Positions 55,195 through 63,473 of a DNA stretch of 64,000 nucleotides are shown in pieces. Below the pieces are notes generated by a model. That model saw only the letters and a program-made list of their open reading frames with translations. It ran no database searches and was not told the origin of the DNA. The DNA is from Desulfocapsa sp. (lineage in GTDB: Bacteria; Desulfobacterota; Desulfobulbia; Desulfobulbales; Desulfocapsaceae): the NCBI GenBank assembly GCA_022712975.1, contig JAFLJO010000016.1, positions 1-64,000 on the forward strand, given 5' to 3'. The position numbers were made by a program, and so were the translations under genes. How positions within the stretch are numbered: the first letter of the stretch is position 1; each line of letters opens with the position of its first letter.

Positions 55195-55739
55195 GGTTTG
55201 AAATCCTTTAAGAGGGGATGAAAGTCTGCGTCTTCAGGAAGGAGCAGAGGGATGAGATGCGGATGCCCGTCAAATTTGATACCAAAAAAATCATGGGTCT
55301 CACGTTCGTGCCAGCTCGCGCCAGCATATATTTTGGAGATAGTAGGTATTTTGGGTTCAGAACGGGAAGTTCGGGTACGAATAACCACACGGCAGATATC
55401 AAAGTCATAACGGGAGAAATCATAGACAGATTCAAGTTGATCTTCTTTGATCCAGTCTACTCCAGTAATACTTTCGAGAAAGAAGCCAGCCCTGTCAAGA
55501 ATCATCACAGCGGCAAGCAGTTGGCCAGGTTCAAGCTGTACGTCAACATCATAACCATGCTCCGCATGATTACGTTCGATGACGCCATTAACTCGAGGTT
55601 CTTCTTTTTTCTTGGCCGGTTTCTTCTTCTCTTCGTCACCTTCAGCAGCTGCCTCTGCAACCGGTTCTTCAACAACCGGCGGCGGATCAGGGAAAAGATC
55701 TTGCAGGGCTAGTTTTACAGTTTCTTTTATCATTGTCAT
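55191..55739 (-). CDS. nuoC: Complex I subunit NuoC (30-kDa) with acidic/lysine-rich N-terminal insert
   Basis: The 182-residue protein contains the NuoC domain from about residue 55 (HGYDVDVQLEPGQLLAAVMIL ... YAGASWHERETHDFFGIKFDGHPHLIPLLLP). The first 50 residues carry a low-complexity Glu/Ala and Lys stretch (EEPVAEAAAEGDEEKKKPAK) not present in most NuoC, which may be a flexible interaction arm. AGGAGAGAG is near the chosen ATG. It is followed by nuoD. Confidence 0.93.
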   Translation of the reverse strand: MTMIKETVKLALQDLFPDPPPVVEEPVAEAAAEGDEEKKKPAKKKEEPRVNGVIERNHAEHGYDVDVQLEPGQLLAAVMILDRAGFFLESITGVDWIKEDQLESVYDFSRYDFDICRVVIRTRTSRSEPKIPTISKIYAGASWHERETHDFFGIKFDGHPHLIPLLLPEDADFHPLLKDFKP

Positions 55740-55751
55740 CTTTCTCTCTCC

Positions 55752-56273
55752 TCAGACCTTTGCTTCAGGATCTTTCCAGCGGTTCCAACCGGAAATTTTA
55801 TTTTCCAGTTGGAGGATTCCTTCGAGCAGTGCTTCAGGCCGTGGCGGGCAACCCGGTATATATATATCAACCGGAAGAAATTTATCAGCCCCAAGTACAA
55901 TGGAGTATTGACCTTCAAAGGCAAAAGGCCCTCCTGAAATAGCACAATTTCCTAGTGCCATCACCCACTTGGGCTCGGGCATCTGGTCGTAAAGTACTTT
56001 GATACCAGGCATCATTTTCTTGGTGACGGTTCCAGCGACGATCATTAAATCGGCCTGTCTTGGAGATGGACGAAAAACCTCAGCTCCAAAACGTGACATG
56101 TCAAATCGTGCACAACCTGTGGCCATCATTTCTATGGCACAACAGGCTATACCAAATGTGAGTGGCCATAATGAGTTGACCCTGCCTATATTGATGAGTT
56201 TGTCGGCAACGGCAAACTGAACGATAGATGAAGGTATTTGTTCTAACGGTGAAGGTACGTTCTGCGTTCCCAC
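55752..56273 (-). CDS. nuoB: Complex I Fe-S subunit NuoB
   Basis: The 173-residue protein carries the N2 cluster ligands: the adjacent pair in [20 protein letters not shown] and [10 protein letters not shown]. It is the last cluster before quinone. It starts at GTG 56273 with GGAG upstream and overlaps the end of nuoA by 31 bases. Confidence 0.95.
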   Translation of the reverse strand: MGTQNVPSPLEQIPSSIVQFAVADKLINIGRVNSLWPLTFGIACCAIEMMATGCARFDMSRFGAEVFRPSPRQADLMIVAGTVTKKMMPGIKVLYDQMPEPKWVMALGNCAISGGPFAFEGQYSIVLGADKFLPVDIYIPGCPPRPEALLEGILQLENKISGWNRWKDPEAKV

Positions 56274-56677
56274 TTGAAGACTCCTTTAATCCATGCGTAT
56301 ACAATTGAGAGTGCTAAGATTCCAATAAACAAAACAAGTATAACGAAATCTGCGTAGATAATGCCCATGTCTCGAAGTTCCTGGCTGTCATAAGCAAGAG
56401 CAACAGGAAAGAGAAAAAGGACATCTACCGCAAATGCGAGAAAAGTGAGTGCGTAGAGGAAAAACACGGAATGATATCGAATCCATGGATCACCAATTGG
56501 TTCCATTCCACATTCAATGGCCTGACTGTTTTTCTGATTGAACTGCCTGGTGCCGCGAGGCATAAATATATATACAATACAGATGGGGATTAAAGCGAAG
56601 GCCAGCCCCCCGAGGGCGAATGCCGAGATCCATAATATATTGTCACGGTAGAGAAAGTCAGAAAATTGAAGCTCCAT
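56243..56677 (-). CDS. nuoA: Complex I subunit NuoA
   Basis: The 144-residue protein has three helices and the NuoA signature [38 protein letters not shown]. It is the first gene of the leftward locus; CACAAGAGG lies upstream. The preceding 511 bases (56678-57188), shared with the divergent LysR gene, contain no supported gene; the promoters must be there but I cannot place them. Confidence 0.93.
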   Translation of the reverse strand: MELQFSDFLYRDNILWISAFALGGLAFALIPICIVYIFMPRGTRQFNQKNSQAIECGMEPIGDPWIRYHSVFFLYALTFLAFAVDVLFLFPVALAYDSQELRDMGIIYADFVILVLFIGILALSIVYAWIKGVFKWERRTYLHR

Positions 56678-57188
56678 CTAAAAACCTCTTGTGGTTGAGT
56701 TTATCAGAAGGAATTCTGACATTATGAAGTCTACTAAATTACAAGATTTTATAACATTTTTACCAGCATGTTGTCTGTTGCTGGAACGGCGAGTAAAACA
56801 AATGAAGCAGAATGAGTACGTCAATGGACAAAAAATGAGAGTTTTGCTATTTGCCTGGCAAACAGTGCAAAAATAAATCATTTATCCCAATAATGGTAGT
56901 CTGTGTAAGCAGCAAAAATTTTCAAACCAAAAAAGTTTAATTAATAAGTGAACACGTCTTCTAATGAGATATAGACTTCTTGTCAACTTAAAAGTGAATG
57001 ATTAATCATTTTTAGTTAAGTGAATCATCATGAGATTAAATGGTAGATTGTATTTGATAATTTGAGGCTTCATGGGAAAAGTATTAAGAAAAAGTATTGA
57101 GAAAAAATATATAAATGATATTGTGAAAGCTTTCCTGATTAAAAAAAACGATATATATCATCAGAAAATTTGAACATAGGATTTTAAG
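56678..57188. promoter_or_regulatory. Divergent intergenic region between nuoA and LysR gene
   Basis: A 511-base A/T-rich region with no supported gene. It should hold the nuo and lysR promoters and perhaps a LysR operator, but no convincing -35/-10 pair or T-N11-A motif can be singled out by eye. Confidence 0.4.
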
Positions 57189-58160
57189 ATGTCCATCACA
57201 TTGAGACAACTGGAAATATTCATTGCTGTTGCCGAAACAACACAGGTTACGAAAGCCAGTAAAAAACTTTTTGTAACTCAATCTGCCGTGAGTATGGCTC
57301 TGGCTGAGCTTGAAAATCAGTTGGGTGGTTCTCTTTTTGATAGACATGGTCGCAGTTTGTTGCTCAACGAACGTGGTCGATATCTGCTGCCTTTGTCCAA
57401 GGAAATTTTGTGTCAGGTTGGTAATGTAGTAAATAATATGTCGGTGGAGAACGATAGTTTAAGCGGGAGGATTAATGTGGTGGCTTCAACCACCATCGGA
57501 ACTTATATCCTTCCTTATCTTATAGGTGCGTTTAAACGGATGCATCCACATGTTCATATTAATCTGCTGGTGCATCACACCCGATATGCTGAAAGTCTGG
57601 TGCTTGACGGGAAGGTTGAGGTTGGCTTTGTTGAGGGGCCGGTGAATAATCCTGACACTGTTAAACGCCTCTGGTTTAAAGATGAACTGGTTGTTATTGC
57701 AGGTCCTACGGATCCGTTATCTCAAAAACATACGTTTGATGTTAAGAAAGATTTTACCAATACCAGGTGGATCATGCGTGAAGAAGGTTCCGGGACTGTA
57801 GCAATTTTCAGGAAGAAGATGAAAAATTATCTTGATCAAATTAATGTGGTCATGGAGATGGGACACCCTGAGTCTATTAAAAAAGCTGTGGAATCAGGTG
57901 TCGGTCTTGCTTGCCTTTCATCTCTTACGGTTTGTCGTGAAGTCGAGCATGGCTGGCTTAAAACTCTGCAGTTTGAAGGAGTTGATATGAAACGGAAGCT
58001 TCATGTTATTTCACGAAAAAATCATAAAATGAATGATGCTTTGGCTGAGTTTGTATCTTTTTGTGATGTTATGTCTACCTGTTCTCAATCACGAGCCTGT
58101 CTCTCTTCACCGTGGAAACTTCAGTCACTCCTTGCGAAAAAGTCTGTTCAGAAGAAATGA
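57189..58160 (+). CDS. LysR-family transcriptional regulator
   Basis: The 323-residue protein starts MSITLRQLEIFIAVAETTQV with the LysR winged helix (KASKKLFVTQSAVSMALAEL). An effector-binding domain follows (about 90-295: GRINVVASTTIGTYILPYLIGAF and EEGSGTVAIFRKKM). It is divergent from the nuo locus, a common arrangement for a local regulator, and 130 bases upstream of an aminotransferase gene. Target and effector are unknown; CysB/CbbR-type binding is possible but not shown. The AGGA nine bases before the ATG supports the start. Confidence 0.93.
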   Translation: MSITLRQLEIFIAVAETTQVTKASKKLFVTQSAVSMALAELENQLGGSLFDRHGRSLLLNERGRYLLPLSKEILCQVGNVVNNMSVENDSLSGRINVVASTTIGTYILPYLIGAFKRMHPHVHINLLVHHTRYAESLVLDGKVEVGFVEGPVNNPDTVKRLWFKDELVVIAGPTDPLSQKHTFDVKKDFTNTRWIMREEGSGTVAIFRKKMKNYLDQINVVMEMGHPESIKKAVESGVGLACLSSLTVCREVEHGWLKTLQFEGVDMKRKLHVISRKNHKMNDALAEFVSFCDVMSTCSQSRACLSSPWKLQSLLAKKSVQKK

Positions 58161-58290
58161 CTTGGGAGTTTTGGCAAAAAAAAAGCTTGCACTCTACTTA
58201 GGATGCGTTAACAAGGATTTTAATACCTGTGAGTTATCGCATTTTGAATCGTCAGATTCCTATCTACTATTAACTATAAGGAAGAACGTC

Positions 58291-59490
58291 ATGTGGAAAT
58301 CTGTTCAGCCCGCCCCTCCGGATTCAATTCTTGGTCTTACTGAAGAGTTTAAGAAAGATCAAAATCCCCAAAAAGTAAATCTTGGTGTTGGTGTGTATAA
58401 AGATGAAGTAGGGAATACTCCTGTGCTTCGTTGTGTCAAAGCTGCCGAAAAAATACTGCTGGATACGCAGACCACTAAAAGCTACCTTCCCATCTCTGGT
58501 GATCCTGCCTATGCTGAAGCGGTACAGCGGTTGATTTTTGGAACAGGAAGTGAGGTTATCTCAACAAGTCGGGCAGTAACTGCTCATGCGCCTGGTGGAA
58601 CTGGTGCTTTGCGTGTGGGGGCTGATCTTATCCATAAGTTTAGCCCTGATGCCAAGGTGTGGGTAAGCTCTCCTACCTGGGCCAATCATAATGGTATTTT
58701 TGGTGTTGCCGGAGCAGGATTTGAAATCACTCAGTACGGGTATTACAATTCGGAGAGCAAGGGGCTTGATTTTGATAAAATGATCAATGATCTTGAGCTT
58801 GTCCCGACTGGTGATGTGGTTGTTTTGCATGCTTGTTGTCACAACCCGAGCGGGGTTGATTTGAATAGTGACCAGTGGAAAGAGGTGGCCGGATTAGCAT
58901 CAAAAAAAGGATGGATTCCTTTTCTTGATTTTGCGTACCAGGGATTCGGAGACGGTGTGGATGAAGATCGCTATGCCATTGAACAATTTGCGGCTGAAGG
59001 GATTGATTTTCTTGTGGCCAGTTCGTTTTCCAAGAATTTTGGTTTGTATAACGAACGTACTGGTGCCATCACTGTTGTAACCCCTGGTGAGTCCCAAGCC
59101 AAGGTGGCGATGAGCCATTTGAAGACCGTTGTTCGTACAAATTATTCTAATCCTCCGGCTCATGGTGGTATGGTTGCCACTCTGATTCTGAATACTCCGG
59201 AATTACATAAAATGTGGCTTGCGGAACTCGCCGAAATGCGCAATCGCATCGTTAATATGCGAAAAATGCTGGTTGCCGGACTTGCTGCACAGGGCGTTGA
59301 GGGAGACTTTTCATTCATCGAAACACAGCGTGGAATGTTTTCTTTCAGCGGCTGGTCGGATGATGTGGTTAGCAGCTTGAGAAAGAATAATAATATTTAT
59401 GTTGTTGGTGGTGGCAGGATTAATTTAGCCGGGTTAACCACCGCAAACATAGAATATGTGAGCAAAGCAGTAGCAGACGCTATGAAATGA
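58291..59490 (+). CDS. Aromatic/aspartate aminotransferase (class I, TyrB/AspC family)
   Basis: The protein is 399 residues from ATG 58291 (AAGGAAG upstream); the longer track frame is spurious and overlaps lysR. The fold-type I features are present: the pyridoxal-phosphate lysine is K248 in SSFSKNFGLYNERTGA, the cofactor Asp is D213 in PFLDFAYQGFGDG, HNPSGVD is at 184-190 and PGGTGALR near 101-108. The group is that of TyrB/AspC enzymes that exchange the amino group between glutamate and aspartate or aromatic amino acids; the exact substrate is uncertain. Confidence 0.9.
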   Translation: MWKSVQPAPPDSILGLTEEFKKDQNPQKVNLGVGVYKDEVGNTPVLRCVKAAEKILLDTQTTKSYLPISGDPAYAEAVQRLIFGTGSEVISTSRAVTAHAPGGTGALRVGADLIHKFSPDAKVWVSSPTWANHNGIFGVAGAGFEITQYGYYNSESKGLDFDKMINDLELVPTGDVVVLHACCHNPSGVDLNSDQWKEVAGLASKKGWIPFLDFAYQGFGDGVDEDRYAIEQFAAEGIDFLVASSFSKNFGLYNERTGAITVVTPGESQAKVAMSHLKTVVRTNYSNPPAHGGMVATLILNTPELHKMWLAELAEMRNRIVNMRKMLVAGLAAQGVEGDFSFIETQRGMFSFSGWSDDVVSSLRKNNNIYVVGGGRINLAGLTTANIEYVSKAVADAMK

Positions 59491-59600
59491 GTGATCCCAG
59501 GCACAGCATCTTCGCTCACGATTGCATCTGACCGCATAGAAAAAACTATTGCGGTCAGATGCAATCGAGCGAACCTGCTGCACCTGGAAACACTCATTTA
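59488..59600. repeat. Long imperfect palindrome overlapping the aminotransferase stop
   Basis: AATGAGTGATCCCAGGCACA ... CTCACGATTGCATCTGACCG on the left matches the reverse complement of CGGTCAGATGCAATCGAGCG ... TGCTGCACCTGGAAACACTC on the right, with an A6 loop between TAG and CTA. The arms are over 50 bp. It may be a strong transcript-end structure, the copy of a mobile palindrome, or both. The last base pairs of the left arm reach into the aminotransferase stop codon. Confidence 0.7.
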
Positions 59601-59607
59601 TTGCATG

Positions 59608-60369
59608 TTATTCTTTGTACTGCACTGTTTTTAGAAATAACCCATGGGCTGGTGCTGTTGCACTGGCTGCTGAACGATCTTTTGCTTCCAGAATTATCTT
59701 AAACTCTCCCACTGTTTTCCTTCCCTTTCCAACTTCCAGTACCGTTCCAACAATATTACGTACCATATGACGAAGAAACCCATCGCCAGTTAAAACAAAT
59801 TGAAGTGTATTATTGGCGGTTGGGTGTACGTTTGCTTTCTGCAAAGTCCTAATGCTGCCACGTCCAGTGGTAATACTTTTGTCTCTTGATCCCGATGCTT
59901 CAAAACTGGCGAAATCGTGGGTGCCGATAATTAGTTTAAGGCATTGCTGCATTGTTTCTATTACTAAATCCTGCGGAATATGAACAGCATACAACCGATT
60001 GACAGGAGATTGAATCGCTCCAGTCTCAATTGTGTAAAGATAGGTTTTTGAGATAGTTGAAAAGCGGGCATGAAAATCAGGATCTGCATCCTTGATTTCA
60101 AGTATTCGAATGGCAGAGGGAAGAATGGAGTTCGCCCCTCTTAGAAGTTCAGGGAGTGTTATAAGAGAGTCTGTTTTGAAGCTTGCAACCATTCCAAGTG
60201 CATGAACACCGGCATCAGTCCTGCCAGCCCCGTGGAGAATTACAGAGTTATTGGTGATTTTTCCAAGAACACGCTCAAGTTCTCCTTGAATAGTGGGAGC
60301 ATTTAATTGTTTTTGCCAGCCGCTGAAATTTGTACCATCAAAGGCAATGATCAATTTGAGATTACGCAT
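59608..60369 (-). CDS. truA: tRNA pseudouridine synthase A
   Basis: The 253-residue enzyme converts uridine to pseudouridine at positions 38-40 of tRNAs. It has the catalytic Asp in GAGRTDAGVHALG (Asp 52) and a FDGTNFSGWQKQ start, with FLRHMVRNIVGTVLEVG near the end. The length is normal. It lies 12 bases after argC on the same strand. Confidence 0.95.
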   Translation of the reverse strand: MRNLKLIIAFDGTNFSGWQKQLNAPTIQGELERVLGKITNNSVILHGAGRTDAGVHALGMVASFKTDSLITLPELLRGANSILPSAIRILEIKDADPDFHARFSTISKTYLYTIETGAIQSPVNRLYAVHIPQDLVIETMQQCLKLIIGTHDFASFEASGSRDKSITTGRGSIRTLQKANVHPTANNTLQFVLTGDGFLRHMVRNIVGTVLEVGKGRKTVGEFKIILEAKDRSAASATAPAHGLFLKTVQYKE

Positions 60370-60381
60370 GGCAGTAAACTG

Positions 60382-61422
60382 TCAGGGAAAAAATGGAGCT
60401 CCTTCAAGTCCGGTGGTTTCATCAATGCCGCACATAAGATTCATATTATGAATGGCTTGTCCAGCTGCACCTTTTACAATGTTATCAATGGCTGAAATAA
60501 TAATTATCCTGTTGGTTCGTTTGTCAATTGCAAAACCGATATCACAGAAGTTCGATCCCCTCACATGCTGAGTTGCCGGAAAGCTGCCCTCAGGAACCAG
60601 ACGAACAAAAGGTTCAGCATTATACATATCCGTATAGAGTCTTTGCACATCTTCCCTGGAAATATTTGATGTGAGATCAGCGTAAGTGGTACTTAATATT
60701 CCACGGGCGATGGGAAGCAGGTGCGGGGTAAAAGATATTGTTACGCTGTTCTTGTTCAGAGCGCTTAACTCCTGCTCAATCTCAGGTAGATGTCTGTGAG
60801 TTCCACCAACCTTATAGGCATAAAATCCATCATGTACTTCACAAAAATGTGAGGTGACACTGGCTGCACGTCCAGCACCGGTTGTTCCGGATTTTGCATC
60901 AACTATAATTGTGGCTGGATCAATAATTCCTTCTTTTAACAGCGGTGCCAAGCCGAGTACGATGGAAGTGGGGTAACATCCAGGATTTGCAACAAGCCTG
61001 GCCTGTTTGATCTGCTCACGATATAGCTCTGGTAAGCCGTATGCGGCTTCCTTAATAAAATCAGGGGAGGAATGTTTCTGATACCATTCTTCGTAGGTGG
61101 CAACATCACGTAAACGATAATCGGCAGATAGATCAACAACTTTTTTTCCTTCCCTCAGGAGCTGAGGGACAAGATCCATGGCTGTTTTATGAGGCACTGC
61201 AGCAAAAAAGAGATCCGCACGTTTGCACAGTTCATCCACAGATAGGTTTTCGCACAAAAGATCTGTCTTACCTAGAAGATTTGGAAACACTTCTGAAAGT
61301 GGTTTGCCGGCATACTGACGAGATGTCGCTGCGGTCAGTTCAAATTCAGGGTGATTGCAGAGAATACGAGCAAGTTCTACTCCGGTATAACCAGAGGCTC
61401 CGATGATGGCGACACGTAACAT
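60382..61422 (-). CDS. argC: N-acetyl-gamma-glutamyl-phosphate reductase
   Basis: The 346-residue enzyme makes N-acetylglutamate semialdehyde in arginine synthesis. The NADP loop is [15 protein letters not shown] and the catalytic Cys 149 is in [21 protein letters not shown] and the final [12 protein letters not shown] are typical. It is downstream of the rplM-rpsI terminator and ahead of truA. Confidence 0.96.
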   Translation of the reverse strand: MLRVAIIGASGYTGVELARILCNHPEFELTAATSRQYAGKPLSEVFPNLLGKTDLLCENLSVDELCKRADLFFAAVPHKTAMDLVPQLLREGKKVVDLSADYRLRDVATYEEWYQKHSSPDFIKEAAYGLPELYREQIKQARLVANPGCYPTSIVLGLAPLLKEGIIDPATIIVDAKSGTTGAGRAASVTSHFCEVHDGFYAYKVGGTHRHLPEIEQELSALNKNSVTISFTPHLLPIARGILSTTYADLTSNISREDVQRLYTDMYNAEPFVRLVPEGSFPATQHVRGSNFCDIGFAIDKRTNRIIIISAIDNIVKGAAGQAIHNMNLMCGIDETTGLEGAPFFP

Positions 61423-61451
61423 GGTCTTTCCTGATAAAATATTTTAAATAT

Positions 61452-61486
61452 AAAAAAAGGGAATAACAGTTACCTGTTATTCCCTT
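61452..61486 (-). terminator. Rho-independent terminator of rplM-rpsI
   Basis: On the minus strand GAAGGGAATAACAG and CTGTTATTCCCTTT form a perfect stem with a GTAA loop, followed by T residues. It lies about 80 bases after rpsI and separates it from argC. Confidence 0.92.
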
Positions 61487-61565
61487 CATAAAACAGCCAA
61501 ATTTTAAAGTGTCTTTGTTTGATCTTCCAATAAAATAGAATAAAACAAAAAAACAGTAAAATATG

Positions 61566-61958
61566 TTAGCGTTTTGAAAACTGAAATTTAGCGCGGGCGC
61601 CTTTCTGACCGTATTTCTTACGCTCTTTCATACGAGGGTCACGGGTAAGAAGACCTGACTTTTTAAGTGTTCCTCTATTTTCCGCATTAACTACTAGAAG
61701 TGCGCGGGAAATTCCGTGACTCAGGGCATCTACCTGGGCGGATTTCCCACCACCAAGAAGAGTTGCCATTACATCAAAATTCTCAAAAGTATCAGTTACC
61801 TTGAAGGGCTTCTCGATTTTGTGAGTTTTGAAAATTCCACCAAAGTAATTTTCCGGGGTCATTTTGTTAACTAGGATTTTTCCGGTTCCTGGAGTGAGCC
61901 ATACTTTTGCAACAGCACTTTTTCTTTTGCCTGTGGCGTAAAAACTATCTTGAGCCAT
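61566..61958 (-). CDS. rpsI: Ribosomal protein S9
   Basis: The 130-residue protein contains YATGKRKSAVAKVWLTPGTGK and ends KYGQKGARAKFQFSKR, the standard S9 features. The 30S ribosomal head contains it. It follows rplM by 49 bases in the conserved L13-S9 operon. Confidence 0.97.
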   Translation of the reverse strand: MAQDSFYATGKRKSAVAKVWLTPGTGKILVNKMTPENYFGGIFKTHKIEKPFKVTDTFENFDVMATLLGGGKSAQVDALSHGISRALLVVNAENRGTLKKSGLLTRDPRMKERKKYGQKGARAKFQFSKR

Positions 61959-62007
61959 GATCTAATATCTCCGTAATTTCTTTTGTCTTTTAACTTTTGT
62001 CTTTTGT

Positions 62008-62436
62008 TTATATGTCTAAGTCGACAGGCATTTGTGCTGCGTGAGTATGCTCAGAACCAGCAAACAGTCGCAGCTTTTTCAGTTGCTGACGTCCAAGTTT
62101 GTTTTTTGGAAGCATTCCTCTTACTGCTTTAAACAGAATTTCGGTGGGATGCTTGACAAGCAGTTCTTTAGCCGTGGTCTCTTTCATGCTGCCAATATAA
62201 CCGGAGTGACTATAGTATTTTTTTTGATCCCATTTTCTACCGGTAAGACGGATTTTGTCGGCATTGGTAACAACTACAAAGTCACCATTATCAAGAAAGG
62301 TGCAAAAACTTGGCTTGTGTTTGCCACGCAGACGAATAGCGATCTCAGTGGCCAGACGACCAAGAATCTTACCTTCGGCATTTACATGGAGCCATTTTTT
62401 TTCGATCTCATCGACCGGAGTAAGATAGGTTTTCAT
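62008..62436 (-). CDS. rplM: Ribosomal protein L13
   Basis: The protein is 142 residues from ATG 62436 (MKTYLTPVDEIEKKW); the longer frame from 62490 runs into the tRNA-Gly terminator, so it is rejected. Features are WLHVNAEGKILGRLATEIA, LTGRKWDQKKYYSHSGYIGS, and VRGMLPKNKLGRQQLKKL. It is the first gene of the L13-S9 operon. Confidence 0.97.
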   Translation of the reverse strand: MKTYLTPVDEIEKKWLHVNAEGKILGRLATEIAIRLRGKHKPSFCTFLDNGDFVVVTNADKIRLTGRKWDQKKYYSHSGYIGSMKETTAKELLVKHPTEILFKAVRGMLPKNKLGRQQLKKLRLFAGSEHTHAAQMPVDLDI

Positions 62437-62474
62437 GTTCTTCTCTATTCCTTTAGGGATGGTACAAATAATAA

Positions 62475-62508
62475 TAAAAAAAAGGTTCAAACAATGTCGA
62501 ACCTTTTG
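62475..62508 (-). terminator. Rho-independent terminator of tRNA-Gly
   Basis: On the minus strand AAAAGGTTC and GAACCTTTT form a 9-bp stem around GACATTGTTT, followed by T residues. It ends the tRNA-Gly transcript, 11 bases after the encoded CCA. Confidence 0.85.
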
Positions 62509-62518
62509 AACAGTTAGG

Positions 62519-62593
62519 TGGAGCGGGAAACGAGATTCGAACTCGCGACTTCAACCTTGGCAAGGTTACACTCTACCACTGAGTTATTCCCGC
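62519..62593 (-). tRNA. tRNA-Gly (GCC)
   Basis: Read on the minus strand, GCGGGAA pairs with TTCCCGC (acceptor), the discriminator is T and CCA is encoded. The D-arm contains AACTCAGTGGTAGAGTG, the anticodon loop TTGCCAA gives anticodon GCC, and the T-loop has TTCGAATC. A terminator follows at once. Confidence 0.95.
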
Positions 62594-62795
62594 TCATATA
62601 TGACAAAACGGCATTTAAAATACTCATGAATGCTATGCCTTGTCAATAGAAAAATTGATTCAATCTAGCAGGTAAAAGAAAAAGAGTCCAGTCCAAAGTG
62701 AAAAAAGAGATGGTCTTAGGTGTGGAAAGTGTGCTAGAATCTTATCTTAATTCAATTTATTTGTTTTTTTATTTGAAAAAAAAATGAGGGCGCCC

Positions 62796-63395
62796 ATGGG
62801 TGAAGAAAGAAAGAGGCAGGGATCCGTACAAAGAAAGACAAAGGAAACCGATATAGATCTAACACTTTCCATTGATGGTAATGGAAAAACAGACATAGAG
62901 TGCGGAGTACCTTTTCTTGATCACATGTTGGTGTTGTTTGGAGTTCATGGTTTTTTTGACCTGGTCGTGAAAGCGTCCGGTGATACGAAGATTGATGACC
63001 ATCATACTGTGGAAGATATAGGGATTTGTCTGGGGCAGGCCTTTGCCATGGCTCTTGGTGACAAGAGCGGTATCGCACGATATGGTCTTTCTTATCTGCC
63101 CATGGACGAAACCCTTGTTCGGGTGGTGGTGGATGTTTCTAATCGTCCTTATCTTCATTACGCAGCCAATGTCCCAGACCAGAAACTCGGAACATTTGAT
63201 ACAGCTCTTGCCCTCGAATTTATGAGGGCTTTTGCACAGCATGCGGGTGTTACTCTCCATGTAGATCTTATCCATGGTGCTAATAGTCATCATATAATAG
63301 AAGCTGTTTTTAAAGCTCTTGCCCGGGCAATGCGTCAGGCCACTGAAAAATTGGATGGCCTTAGTGGAACGTTGTCATCTAAAGGTGTACTCTAA
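62796..63395 (+). CDS. hisB: Imidazoleglycerol-phosphate dehydratase
   Basis: The 199-residue enzyme catalyses the sixth step of histidine synthesis. The start chosen is ATG 62796 with GAGG upstream; ATG 62784 has no ribosome-binding site. Metal-binding motifs are present: VPFLDHMLVLFGVHG, DDHHTVEDIGI, VHGANSHH-type IHGANSHHIIEAVFK. It is the monofunctional type, without the phosphatase domain. Confidence 0.95.
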   Translation: MGEERKRQGSVQRKTKETDIDLTLSIDGNGKTDIECGVPFLDHMLVLFGVHGFFDLVVKASGDTKIDDHHTVEDIGICLGQAFAMALGDKSGIARYGLSYLPMDETLVRVVVDVSNRPYLHYAANVPDQKLGTFDTALALEFMRAFAQHAGVTLHVDLIHGANSHHIIEAVFKALARAMRQATEKLDGLSGTLSSKGVL

Positions 63396-63473
63396 AACAT
63401 TGGCAGAAGACAGAAGGTGTACCGTTTAACACCGGTGCCAGTTTACTATTCGAATGTAATAATGAGGTTTCCT

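Noticed and set aside
56691..56876. 61-codon frame on the plus strand between nuoA and the LysR gene
   Set aside because: Its GTG start overlaps the nuoA leader, there is no ribosome-binding site and the sequence looks like random A/T-rich coding.
58033..58290. 89-residue N-terminal extension of the aminotransferase frame
   Set aside because: It overlaps lysR in another frame, has no homology to aminotransferases, and a well-placed ribosome-binding site precedes ATG 58291.
62437..62490. Longer start for L13
   Set aside because: It would run through the tRNA-Gly terminator, and L13 always begins near MKTY.
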